Positions 16,948 through 24,130 of a DNA stretch of 33,641 nucleotides are shown piece by piece. The stretch lies in contig JAUIKZ010000002.1 of the NCBI GenBank assembly GCA_030433125.1, forward strand, positions 1-33,641. The letters are read 5' to 3'. Positions within the stretch are counted from its first letter, which is position 1, and the number at the start of each line of letters is the position of its first letter. Made by a program: the position numbers and the translations under genes. The notes below the pieces were generated by a model. The model had not been told where the DNA came from and ran no database searches. It saw nothing but the letters and a program-made list of their open reading frames with translations. The DNA comes from Alphaproteobacteria bacterium. GTDB lineage: Bacteria > Pseudomonadota > Alphaproteobacteria > UBA6184.

Positions 16948-17004
16948 GAGAGGCTGTTTTTAAAGTACTGAACACAAAAAAGAGGCCATATATAACAGCC
17001 TCTC
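16948..17004 (-). terminator. Terminator after the ankyrin gene, two competing stems
   Basis: On the minus strand AGAGGC (16998-17003) pairs with GCCTCT (16981-16986), followed by six T (16976-16981): an intrinsic terminator 30 bases past the stop. The same left arm, GAGAGGCTGTT (16994-17004), is also a perfect 11-bp match to AACAGCCTCTC at 16948-16958 further downstream, forming a longer hairpin if transcription continues. Confidence 0.65.
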
Positions 17005-17032
17005 TTAGAAGTACAAAAAATAAGTAGGTAAA

Positions 17033-18757
17033 CTAGCAGTTTCCGCTTGGACCATACCAATTGATATCGAAGATACCCGAGCTTTTTATCTTTTGAAATA
17101 ACCCTTCGCCAATTGTTGGCCACACATCCTCAGGCGTCTTGCCCTCCTTATTTTTTAACCTCATTATATTTGTACCAGAATTCGCCGCGATAAACTTGGC
17201 CAATACGTGGTCTTTATTAAAAGCAGCATAGTGCATTGCTGTATTACCATCTTCATCTTGCGCATCAGTTAAATTTACACCAAACTCTCTTAAGAAATGG
17301 ACCAGCTCACGGTTGTTTCGTGCAGCAAACTTCACAATAAGCTTGCTTAGAAAGTTTTCTACCCCTCTTTGCTCACTCATTTTGCCCTCATGGTATACAG
17401 CCCTTGCCACCCGGAGCTTACCTTGATCAAGGGCCCGCAAAAATAACGCCTCCATTTCATGCGGGCGGATCTCAAGTTGCGTTAGCAACTCTTTGATAAC
17501 CCCATTCACACGCTCACTCATGGCGTAATCAAACAATAGCGTTAAGGCCTCGTTGTCTAAAGCCTCACTAGTGACAAAGTATCGGCCCACCAAATGTAAC
17601 GAACCCGTTAAAAAGCGCTGGTACTTTTCGTCAGAATCTGCAAGCCTCATTTGATAGATGCAGTCTTTCACTGCCGAAAAAACAGCTGCTTTAGGCCTTT
17701 CCATAGCATTTATGGTTTCGATCAATACAGGCTTAAAAGCCCCCCTAGATACTAGCCGCTCCATAATTGAGCGCTTCACACCTTCTGAGATTCTTGGCGA
17801 ACCGAGGAAAAGCTTAAAAGTTCCAAAATCATTGCGTTTAATTGCCTCGAGCAAGATTGTTTCACAAGCCTCATCTTTATCGAAGGAGGCATTTTCTAGC
17901 GCATCGACTAGATCATCAAGCAAAATCGTGTTTTTCTTTTTAACGGCCTTTTTTGCAAGAGAAATTAATGCATCCTGAAGCCACGACATGTTGCGCGCGC
18001 TACTCAACGAATAAGGTGTACCCCTGTGCTTAATTTTTTCTGCCTCGATTAACTTGCCTATTAGAGCTGTAAGCTCATAGGAAGGAAGAGTTTCATAGGC
18101 TTTTTGAAGCAGCAATGTTCTACCAGATTCTGTGAAAACCTCACTACTTAGCAAAAACTCTCGAACTGATATCTTATTAGTTTCCACAGCTGCAATATAA
18201 GCGTCAACGATATGTTCTTGCTCAACTCTATCATTTAGAAGAAGCGCTTTGAGAAAATCATCCGAATTCTCCTTTACAGCCAACATCATCGCGTCTCCCA
18301 AGGGTTTATTGCTTCTTAAGCTGTACCATTTGGCCAACTCACCGAACATGGATTTGTTATTTGCCCTTAAAGCTGCAGAACATCCCTCTAGAAACTCCGC
18401 TGGTTGCACTAGGGTTGGATACTTCATGAGCTTAGCTACCTGCGCTGCGTCACGTCCATTAATGGCCTTCACAAGCGCTGTGGGTGTGCTAGTGGAAGAC
18501 ACCGCCCCCGTAAGAGCACTCACAACTGCCCCTCTGCTAGCCGAATAAGAAGCACGGCTGACAGTTGAAGCCACAGGTGATGAAGGGATGTAGGAGCTCC
18601 CACCGCCTCCGCCACCCCCGCCACCCCCGCCACTATAGCGGCTATACAAACTGGATGTACTTGCAATATAATCATTTTCATTATAACCACCTAAATCAGC
18701 AGCTACGTTTATACTAAGGGCACATGTTGCAATTGAAATAGTTTTAATAAGTTTCAT
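17033..18757 (-). CDS. Exported ankyrin-repeat protein with poly-Gly linker
   Basis: 574 residues from the ATG at 18757, chosen for AGGAG seven bases upstream and the signal peptide it exposes (MKLIKTISIATCALSINVAA); an ORF start 12 codons earlier lacks both. After a Tyr/Ser segment comes a run of 11 Gly (bases 18599-18631), then Ser/Ala-rich sequence to about 100. Residues ~100-470 are helical, with loose ankyrin-like pairs (AKLMKYPTLVQ; FKLFLGSPRISE). Two clear ankyrin repeats close the protein: DEDGNTAMHYAAFNKDHV and KNKEGKTPEDVW. Ankyrin proteins of intracellular Alphaproteobacteria often contact host proteins; export is indicated by the signal peptide, but crossing the outer membrane is not shown. 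Stands alone with its own promoter and terminator. Confidence 0.75.
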   Translation of the reverse strand: MKLIKTISIATCALSINVAADLGGYNENDYIASTSSLYSRYSGGGGGGGGGGGSSYIPSSPVASTVSRASYSASRGAVVSALTGAVSSTSTPTALVKAINGRDAAQVAKLMKYPTLVQPAEFLEGCSAALRANNKSMFGELAKWYSLRSNKPLGDAMMLAVKENSDDFLKALLLNDRVEQEHIVDAYIAAVETNKISVREFLLSSEVFTESGRTLLLQKAYETLPSYELTALIGKLIEAEKIKHRGTPYSLSSARNMSWLQDALISLAKKAVKKKNTILLDDLVDALENASFDKDEACETILLEAIKRNDFGTFKLFLGSPRISEGVKRSIMERLVSRGAFKPVLIETINAMERPKAAVFSAVKDCIYQMRLADSDEKYQRFLTGSLHLVGRYFVTSEALDNEALTLLFDYAMSERVNGVIKELLTQLEIRPHEMEALFLRALDQGKLRVARAVYHEGKMSEQRGVENFLSKLIVKFAARNNRELVHFLREFGVNLTDAQDEDGNTAMHYAAFNKDHVLAKFIAANSGTNIMRLKNKEGKTPEDVWPTIGEGLFQKIKSSGIFDINWYGPSGNC

Positions 18758-18780
18758 CTCTAATCTCCTTTTATATAAAA

Positions 18781-18808
18781 GTTGTAGGCACACCTTCTAT
18801 AAAGTCAA
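18781..18808 (-). promoter_or_regulatory. Promoter of the ankyrin gene
   Basis: On the minus strand: -35 TTGACT (18803-18808), 16-base spacer, -10 TACAAC (18781-18786), 24 bases before the ATG. A-rich tracts just upstream (about 18809-18830) could act as an UP element. Confidence 0.5.
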
Positions 18809-18865
18809 GTTTTTTTACAAACTTTTTATAAGTTTTTTGAGAAGCTTATTGATAACCATTAACGG

Positions 18866-19738
18866 CTAATCATGCGCATATGGGTCGTGGCGTGTTACAT
18901 AGTAGTTGCTTAGAGTAATAAATAGCGCTCCTAAAAGCACATACAAGGTAGGCCATTCGGCAAAAAACACCACCCCAAAGGTGGCGGAAAATATGATTTC
19001 GGTATATTTAAATGGCGACAGCAACGAGGCTTCTGTAGCGGCAAACGCCTTTAACAACCCCACCTGAATAAGGTTGGCACTCACCCCTAAAACGGCCATG
19101 GTTAACCACTCATTAAGCGTAGGCGCCTGCCACCACGGCAAAGCAAACGCCGCCGTAGCAACCGTGCTCACCAATGCAAAATAAAACAGCATCGCCAGCG
19201 TGGATTCTTCTTGGTTCACCATACGCTTCGTGATCACGTCAACGGTGGCATAAAGCAACGCCCCACTTAGCGGGTAAAGCATATAGGGGTTAAATGCCCA
19301 TGTTTGCGTGTCAGGGTTAAAGCCTGTAATAAACACCCCCACAAAGCCTATCACCGTAGCGAGCACCCTGGCTGAGCCAATATGTTCGGCCAACACCACC
19401 TTCGCCAGCGGTAAAAAGAACAGAGGTTGAATAAAAAACAGCGTTGTCACCACCGAAAGCGGCAAATGCTTCACACTAAAATAGCTACATATAATCGCGG
19501 CCGTGCAAATAAGCGCACGGCTAGCGTGGAGCCCAAACTGATTTGTATTAATGTCTTTATGCTGCCGCAACACAAAGGGCACTAATGTTATGAGCGTAAA
19601 AGCAAAACGCATAAACACCACCTGAAAATCAGGCAGGCGCTCTCCCCCTAGGCGCATAAGAACATCATTAAGCGCGCTAAAGAATACAACACTTAGCATC
19701 CAAAAGACGCCTATTAAATACTGCCGTTTATATTGCAC
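18866..19738 (-). CDS. EamA/DMT-family transporter
   Basis: Inner-membrane carrier of the drug/metabolite transporter superfamily. The GTG at 19738 is preferred (290 residues; AAAGG five bases upstream) over the TTG at 19810, whose extra 24 residues are not hydrophobic in pattern. About ten membrane helices in two EamA halves; the first starts LIGVFWMLSVVFFSALNDVL and the second LYPLSGALLYATVDVITKRM. Intracellular Alphaproteobacteria carry many such genes, and one Rickettsia member imports S-adenosylmethionine, but the substrate here cannot be told. It lies 92 bases after xerC and may be on the same transcript. Confidence 0.85.
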   Translation of the reverse strand: MQYKRQYLIGVFWMLSVVFFSALNDVLMRLGGERLPDFQVVFMRFAFTLITLVPFVLRQHKDINTNQFGLHASRALICTAAIICSYFSVKHLPLSVVTTLFFIQPLFFLPLAKVVLAEHIGSARVLATVIGFVGVFITGFNPDTQTWAFNPYMLYPLSGALLYATVDVITKRMVNQEESTLAMLFYFALVSTVATAAFALPWWQAPTLNEWLTMAVLGVSANLIQVGLLKAFAATEASLLSPFKYTEIIFSATFGVVFFAEWPTLYVLLGALFITLSNYYVTRHDPYAHD

Positions 19739-19830
19739 AATTACCTTTAAATTAGAATTTATTAATATTACACCCCAAGATGCAGGCGTCAAGGTAAATA
19801 GATTTTGCAACCGCGTGTTGGGACTAAAAC

Positions 19831-20781
19831 CTACTTTCCACGAGCGCGTGGGTGTAGGTTTTCAATAGTATGGCGTAGTGCCGTTGAGTCAATTTCGAGA
19901 TACACCTGTGTTGAGTTAAGGCTACTATGCCCCATAAGCTTTTGAATAGCCCGCAGGTCATCTGTGCTGGCTAGCATGTGTGAGGCAAAGCTATGACGCA
20001 AGGCGTGGGGGGTGGCGCTATCCGAAAGCCCTAATAGGCCCCGCAATTTACGAATAATGGCCGAAGCCGCTTGGGGGTAAAGCCGTCCGCCTTTGGCGCC
20101 ACGAAACAGCGGTTGGTTATTTTCCATGGGGTAAGGGCAAATGCTTACATAGGCTTCAACGGCCTCTTTCACCTTTGGCAGTAAAGGCACATATCGCTCC
20201 TTATTCCCTTTACCCAACACCTTGATACTGTCACCTAAAGGGAGTGTGTCGCCATTTAGTTGTAGGGCCTCGCTAATACGCAACCCGCACCCGTAGAGCA
20301 AATAGAAGAGAGCTTTGTTGCGGGCGTTTATCCAGGGCTCCTCGTGAAGCGCTGTGTCTAACAAAGGTAGCGTCTTTTCCAGCGGAATAGGACGCGGGAG
20401 TGATTTGGGTGTTTTAGGTAATTCTATATCATTCAACGCTGCACACTGCTTGCCCTCATTTTTAAAGAGGAAATTATTAAAGCTGCGTAACCCTGCTAAA
20501 GCCCGTTTGTTAGAGCGGTGTTTAACCCCCCGTCGGATGCGGTCGGTTAACCAGGCACGCCACTCTGCCGCCCTAAAACCGCAGAAGTCCTTAATGGTTA
20601 TGCGGTTGCCTTGGTGCTGACTCAAAAAGAGCAAGGCTTGTTTGATGTCGCCTACGTAAGCTAAAACGGTGTTTTCCGACGAACGCAACTGCGCGGCCCA
20701 CGCGCTAATGAGTGAAATAAACATAGGAGTAACAGCTGGTTCCAGCTGAGTCAGAATGTTAGGTGGAAGATTCATCCACAT
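19831..20781 (-). CDS. xerC: Tyrosine recombinase XerC/XerD type
   Basis: Site-specific recombinase that resolves chromosome dimers at dif with its XerC/XerD partner. 316 residues: SAM-like core-binding domain (about 15-110, SSENTVLAYVGDIKQALLFL), then the catalytic domain with all six residues visible: Arg in GCGLRISEAL, Lys in LGKGNKERYV, HALRHSFASHML (His, Arg), LMGHSS (His) and the nucleophile Tyr in STQVYLEID. XerC is favoured over XerD by overall look only. The start (ATG 20781, or 20775) lies inside tssG, with a 23-base overlap and no good ribosome site of its own, so translation is probably coupled to tssG. A phage-type integrase is unlikely, given the short N-terminus. Confidence 0.85.
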   Translation of the reverse strand: MWMNLPPNILTQLEPAVTPMFISLISAWAAQLRSSENTVLAYVGDIKQALLFLSQHQGNRITIKDFCGFRAAEWRAWLTDRIRRGVKHRSNKRALAGLRSFNNFLFKNEGKQCAALNDIELPKTPKSLPRPIPLEKTLPLLDTALHEEPWINARNKALFYLLYGCGLRISEALQLNGDTLPLGDSIKVLGKGNKERYVPLLPKVKEAVEAYVSICPYPMENNQPLFRGAKGGRLYPQAASAIIRKLRGLLGLSDSATPHALRHSFASHMLASTDDLRAIQKLMGHSSLNSTQVYLEIDSTALRHTIENLHPRARGK

Positions 20782-21823
20782 GGATGTGTACGCTCACTTT
20801 TTCGTTTTCTAATGTGCCCCATTGTAAGAAGCTTGTCCATCCTAATTTTGCCTCTTGGTGGGTGTCGAAAGCAAAGGGGTTAAGCGCCTGCAGGTAAGAC
20901 CGTGGGACGTCACCCTTATCAAGCTTGAGGTGTAGTTTATATTTTGTGCGCGGCCCTAAGTAAAAGCGTATAAGTGATAACAACACCTTGTGCGCATGCC
21001 CATTTGGCAGAAGCGTTAGGTATACATGCAGCGGCAGGGGGCCAAGCTCGATGTTCACCAGGTCAGCTTGGTTCCAAAACTTGCAGCCTAAAAACGCCGT
21101 CGTGCCAAGCATATGATTTTTCCCGCGTCGTTTATCGCCCAAGGTGGTGCGGTACTTTTGGGGTATCTCCTCCCACATACCAATGAGCGGCTTGACCAAC
21201 ACAGGAATTTTAAAGTAGTCGGTAAGAAGGGTTTGCAGCCCCGCCGCCGAACGGGGCTTTTGCCACAAAAGCTGTGTATAGTTCAGAAGAGATGTTAAAC
21301 TTAAAGGCTGATCTTTCAGCACTTCCGTGTGGGCTAGGCCGCATAAACTGGTTAGCACGTTCCCGACAGTGCTATCTTCTGGAGGGGCGAGGCTAACGAT
21401 GGGGTTGGTTTTAACTTGTACCCGATGCGCTATGGAAACCAACCGATGGTTAAAGATATCTAAGAAGTCTTTTAAGCTATTGTTTTTAGCCCGCTGTTGT
21501 TCATATACCAAATCGGTGTAAGGCTGTGGCAAGGGGCCTTGGGGGCCGGCGATGGTGAGGAAATTCATCTCCACCTTAAAGGGTGGTTTTTCGCTATAGT
21601 GAATGGCATAGATGTCGCTAGAGGGCACGCCGTAAGCTATGTGTGCCACAAACTTAACGGCCTCTTTACTTGTGTCGTTGCCTTTCCCCACAGGGACGCT
21701 ACCCTTAAAAATTTGCTGCATCAACGTAACGCTTTGCAAAAACGTAAACTCATACGGTCGTTTAAAAAGGGTGGCGCCTACAGTAGTTCCTGACTGCCGC
21801 TGGCGGGTAGCCACTGTTTCCAT
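20759..21823 (-). CDS. tssG: Type VI secretion baseplate subunit TssG
   Basis: Part of the T6SS baseplate wedge (TssE-TssF2-TssG) on which the contractile sheath assembles in the cytoplasm. 354 residues, family length. Typical features are an early FKRPYEFTFLQSVTLMQQIF helix, FLTIAGPQGPLPQPYTDLV (the GPxGxLP motif) and the mid-protein TAFLGCKFWNQADLVNIELGPL. The start is 46 bases inside tssF, with AGGA nine bases upstream. Next to tssF, as in nearly all T6SS loci, but here xerC follows rather than tssH/vgrG. No Hcp, VgrG, sheath or membrane genes are in the window. Confidence 0.88.
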   Translation of the reverse strand: METVATRQRQSGTTVGATLFKRPYEFTFLQSVTLMQQIFKGSVPVGKGNDTSKEAVKFVAHIAYGVPSSDIYAIHYSEKPPFKVEMNFLTIAGPQGPLPQPYTDLVYEQQRAKNNSLKDFLDIFNHRLVSIAHRVQVKTNPIVSLAPPEDSTVGNVLTSLCGLAHTEVLKDQPLSLTSLLNYTQLLWQKPRSAAGLQTLLTDYFKIPVLVKPLIGMWEEIPQKYRTTLGDKRRGKNHMLGTTAFLGCKFWNQADLVNIELGPLPLHVYLTLLPNGHAHKVLLSLIRFYLGPRTKYKLHLKLDKGDVPRSYLQALNPFAFDTHQEAKLGWTSFLQWGTLENEKVSVHIHVDESST

Positions 21824-23577
21824 GGTGTGTCATCCTTTTCTTTATAGAGTTCAAGTTCAGTAAATGAGTTAAGGTCCGTATACAGCGCAAAAAACTGGCG
21901 CAACACATTCCCAAATTGGCTTAAGCATATTTCTTTTGTGAGCTCTCCTTCAAGTCGCAGTTTTACTTGAGTGCCTTTCACAAACCCCCGCCAGCTATCA
22001 GATAGCAGTCGTCGTACGCAGGGTTCGTAGGTAATACTGGTAATGGCTTCAACCGCTTTGGCGCTCTGCCCGCGCGCATACATTTTGAGCATGCTTTTTA
22101 AACCTTCAAGGCCCGACTCTTTCAGGGAGAGCAAGCTCACATTGAGGTGGCTAATTACCTGCCAATAGGCGTCGGCCGTAAACACCGGCGGAATAGGCGC
22201 GCTAGGGGACTCAATACATTTTATAGCCAGTGTAGGCAAGGCTAGAGAGGAGGTAAGGGTGGCGCCCGCCGGGATGCTCTCCGGCAACGTGCCATTCGTG
22301 CACAATGTATAAGCGTAAACTGTTTGAGGCTTGCTTTTGAGCGGGTTCATTTTTAGATCCACAAAAGACAAATAGGTTTCGCTCGTCACCGTGTCAGAGG
22401 CCTCAGCGGCTTTGCGGCTGGCATGCCAAAAACGTGATGTACCTAAAGCCTCATCGTTATACGAGTAAGCGTAATAGGGCGAAATGGTTTGAGGTTCGGG
22501 ACGGTCTTCCGAAACAGCTGTCACTTTATTAATGGCATACACCTCGGTATACTTCTCATAACGTTTGTCACCAATAAGTTTATAGTGGGTGTTTTTATAA
22601 TCCAAATTTATAGGCTCAGCGGTTTTGGTAAATAGATTTACGATGGGCACACAGCCGAGTTTTATGTTATCTGGCGCGATTTCAAGCCCTGCGTTATCTT
22701 CCGCATAAGACAAAGGAAAGTATAGCTCAATATAGTCCGAGGCCTCCACAGCCCCAAGGCCTTTCACGTTTATAAAGTTAAACTTCTTCGGGAAAATAAA
22801 ATACTCCATAAGCAGGCGATAAGCTGGGTGTGCATTGCCGGGATATGGCAGAGCATCTTCATTTAACCCTAGCCCCCCTGGGGCCGATTTAAGCTGAGGC
22901 TTCACGTGAATATTGGGTTCTTTATCGCCCTTAACCAACACAGGCAACGTTTCTTGAAACAAGCCATCATACAGCTTACCCACCAACGGCTGCGGTGCAC
23001 TTAAATAGAAGCTAAGTTTATCAAGTTGCAGTTTGCGTAAGTCGGGGCCCATACGTTTTATTTTAACATAAAGAGCATTACGGTTTTTCAGCTTAGGAAT
23101 CTTTATATCATAGGCCGATAAGTTTACAATTTTAGCCTCTTCTATCTTAAGGGGCCATAAGGTGCTTTCTTGGCAGGTTTGAAACTTACATGGAATACCA
23201 CCAGCGCTTTTAATTTCGAGGGTGGTGCCTTTTGGGATCATTTGCCCTTTAGGCGATTTCATTTTCGAAGAGTCAGGAAAAAACTGCGCCACTGACATGG
23301 ACGGCACCGGCGTGCTGAACTGAGGATACACCGCATTGAGTAATTGCTGCGCCAGTTCTAGAAAGTCCTCATCAATTTGTTTCTGCAAGCGTGCCGTTAA
23401 AAATGCGAATGATTCGACCAGTCGCTCTACATGGGGGTCACGAATTTCCTCTTCGCTGATATCTAAGCGCTTCGCCACCTTAGGGTAGGCCTTTGCAAAA
23501 TCGCGGCCCGCTTTTTTAAGGTAGCCGAGCTCGTTATGATAATAGTCTACCAACGTTGCGCTATTTTTTACGGTCAT
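21778..23577 (-). CDS. tssF: Type VI secretion baseplate subunit TssF
   Basis: Two copies of TssF join one TssG in each baseplate wedge. 599 residues, the usual size. The N-terminus YYHNELGYLKKAGRDFAKAYPKVAKRL is the standard TssF opening, followed by DPHVERLVESFAFLTARLQKQIDEDF, LLNAVYPQFSTPVPSMSVAQF and the C-terminal RGFVKGTQVKLRLEG...LRQFFALYTDLNSF region. Starts 83 bases from the 3' end of tRNA-Gly, with no terminator between, so it may be read through from the tRNA promoter. Its ribosome site is weak and lies in a hairpin arm (23579-23618). Confidence 0.92.
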   Translation of the reverse strand: MTVKNSATLVDYYHNELGYLKKAGRDFAKAYPKVAKRLDISEEEIRDPHVERLVESFAFLTARLQKQIDEDFLELAQQLLNAVYPQFSTPVPSMSVAQFFPDSSKMKSPKGQMIPKGTTLEIKSAGGIPCKFQTCQESTLWPLKIEEAKIVNLSAYDIKIPKLKNRNALYVKIKRMGPDLRKLQLDKLSFYLSAPQPLVGKLYDGLFQETLPVLVKGDKEPNIHVKPQLKSAPGGLGLNEDALPYPGNAHPAYRLLMEYFIFPKKFNFINVKGLGAVEASDYIELYFPLSYAEDNAGLEIAPDNIKLGCVPIVNLFTKTAEPINLDYKNTHYKLIGDKRYEKYTEVYAINKVTAVSEDRPEPQTISPYYAYSYNDEALGTSRFWHASRKAAEASDTVTSETYLSFVDLKMNPLKSKPQTVYAYTLCTNGTLPESIPAGATLTSSLALPTLAIKCIESPSAPIPPVFTADAYWQVISHLNVSLLSLKESGLEGLKSMLKMYARGQSAKAVEAITSITYEPCVRRLLSDSWRGFVKGTQVKLRLEGELTKEICLSQFGNVLRQFFALYTDLNSFTELELYKEKDDTPWKQWLPASGSQELL

Positions 23578-23578
23578 T

Positions 23579-23618
23579 ACACTTCTTACATCTTAATGAA
23601 GTATGCCGAAGGAAGTGT
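23579..23618 (-). promoter_or_regulatory. Hairpin over the tssF ribosome-binding site
   Basis: On the minus strand ACACTTC (23612-23618) pairs perfectly with GAAGTGT (23579-23585), whose end is one base before the tssF ATG. The 26-base loop and 7-bp stem would hide the only purine-rich segment (AGAAG) usable as a ribosome site. Confidence 0.4.
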
Positions 23619-23660
23619 TAATAGGAGGTTAAATTTATTTGGATGAGTGGGATTCTTTAC

Positions 23661-23735
23661 TGGAGCGGGCGAAGGGATTCGAACCCTCGACCCCAACCTT
23701 GGCAAGGTTGTGCTCTACCCCTGAGCTACGCCCGC
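23661..23735 (-). tRNA. tRNA-Gly (GCC anticodon)
   Basis: 75 bases including an encoded CCA (23661-23663, complement). The acceptor stem GCGGGCG (5' end at 23735) pairs with 23665-23671; discriminator base U. D arm GCTCAGGGGTAGAGC; anticodon stem AACCT/AGGTT with loop UUGCCAA, anticodon GCC at 23701-23703; T arm GGTTCGAATCC. All stems are complete. It reads Gly GGC/GGU codons. It has its own promoter and no recognisable terminator before tssF. Confidence 0.97.
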
Positions 23736-23748
23736 TTGATCTGTTGCG

Positions 23749-23776
23749 ATAATACTCACTAATAAAATAATTGCAA
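23749..23776 (-). promoter_or_regulatory. Promoter of tRNA-Gly (possibly also tssF-tssG-xerC)
   Basis: On the minus strand: -35 TTGCAA (23771-23776), 16-base spacer, -10 TATTAT (23749-23754), 13 bases before the mature tRNA end. Repeat copy B ends 27 bases upstream of the -35. Confidence 0.55.
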
Positions 23777-23802
23777 GAAAAAATTGATGCACCTAATGCG
23801 TT

Positions 23803-23998
23803 CAGCAGGGCATTCTTTTCGCTCAGCTGCATTGTCGCTCAAAGCGCTTGTTTGTAAAGGTTGCCCTTTCCCTTCGATTTTATATGCATAAAATCTGCAG
23901 GGGCCCGGGGCGCTCTTGACAAACTTACGCTTGCCTTTAAGCTTTAAATTCAGCCATGAGCCAAAAGAAATATTATATCTTGTGCAAGATAGGGGCAG
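23803..23998. repeat. Dispersed palindromic repeat, copy B (inverted)
   Basis: About 196 bp matching the reverse complement of 5785-5978 almost base for base, including the ATCTTG/CAAGAT dyad (near 23978-23991), the ATTTTAT/ATAAAAT dyad (near 23876-23893) and the GGGGCCCGGGG core. It lies in a 553-base gap between tssF and the CYTH-like gene that otherwise holds only the tRNA, its promoter and the leader at 24052-24089. In both copies the CTGCTG end points to a nearby promoter (infA; tRNA-Gly). Confidence 0.85.
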
Positions 23999-24051
23999 AA
24001 CGATGATAAGCAGACCATTTACACACCTACTTAGGCCCTCCGAATGTCTAC

Positions 24052-24089
24052 GTAAAAATCCCGTAGGGTATTTTTCGGGATTACTTTTT
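24052..24089 (+). terminator. Attenuator-like leader hairpins before the CYTH-like gene
   Basis: AATCCCG (24057-24063) pairs with CGGGATT (24076-24082), followed by five T (24085-24089): a terminator in the plus direction 42 bases before the next ATG, with no plus-strand gene upstream. A competing hairpin uses the same left arm: AAAAAT-CCC (24054-24062) with GGG-(T)-ATTTTT (24066-24075). The two stems cannot form together. Confidence 0.45.
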
Positions 24090-24130
24090 ATAAAAATATC
24101 GCTTAACTTGTTGTTAATAAAGGGAACGAT

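Noticed and set aside
19739..19810. N-terminal extension of the EamA protein from a TTG
   Set aside because: No ribosome site; the GTG at 19738 has AAAGG at good spacing and starts just before the first membrane helix.
19831..20781. Phage or island integrase marking an attachment site at tRNA-Gly
   Set aside because: Length and domain layout fit XerC, the gene is coupled to tssG, and no duplicated tRNA 3' end is visible in the window.
23635..23832. 65-codon minus-strand ORF
   Set aside because: It runs through tRNA-Gly; the GRSSGVEH...GSNPFARS part is the well-known false translation of a tRNA.
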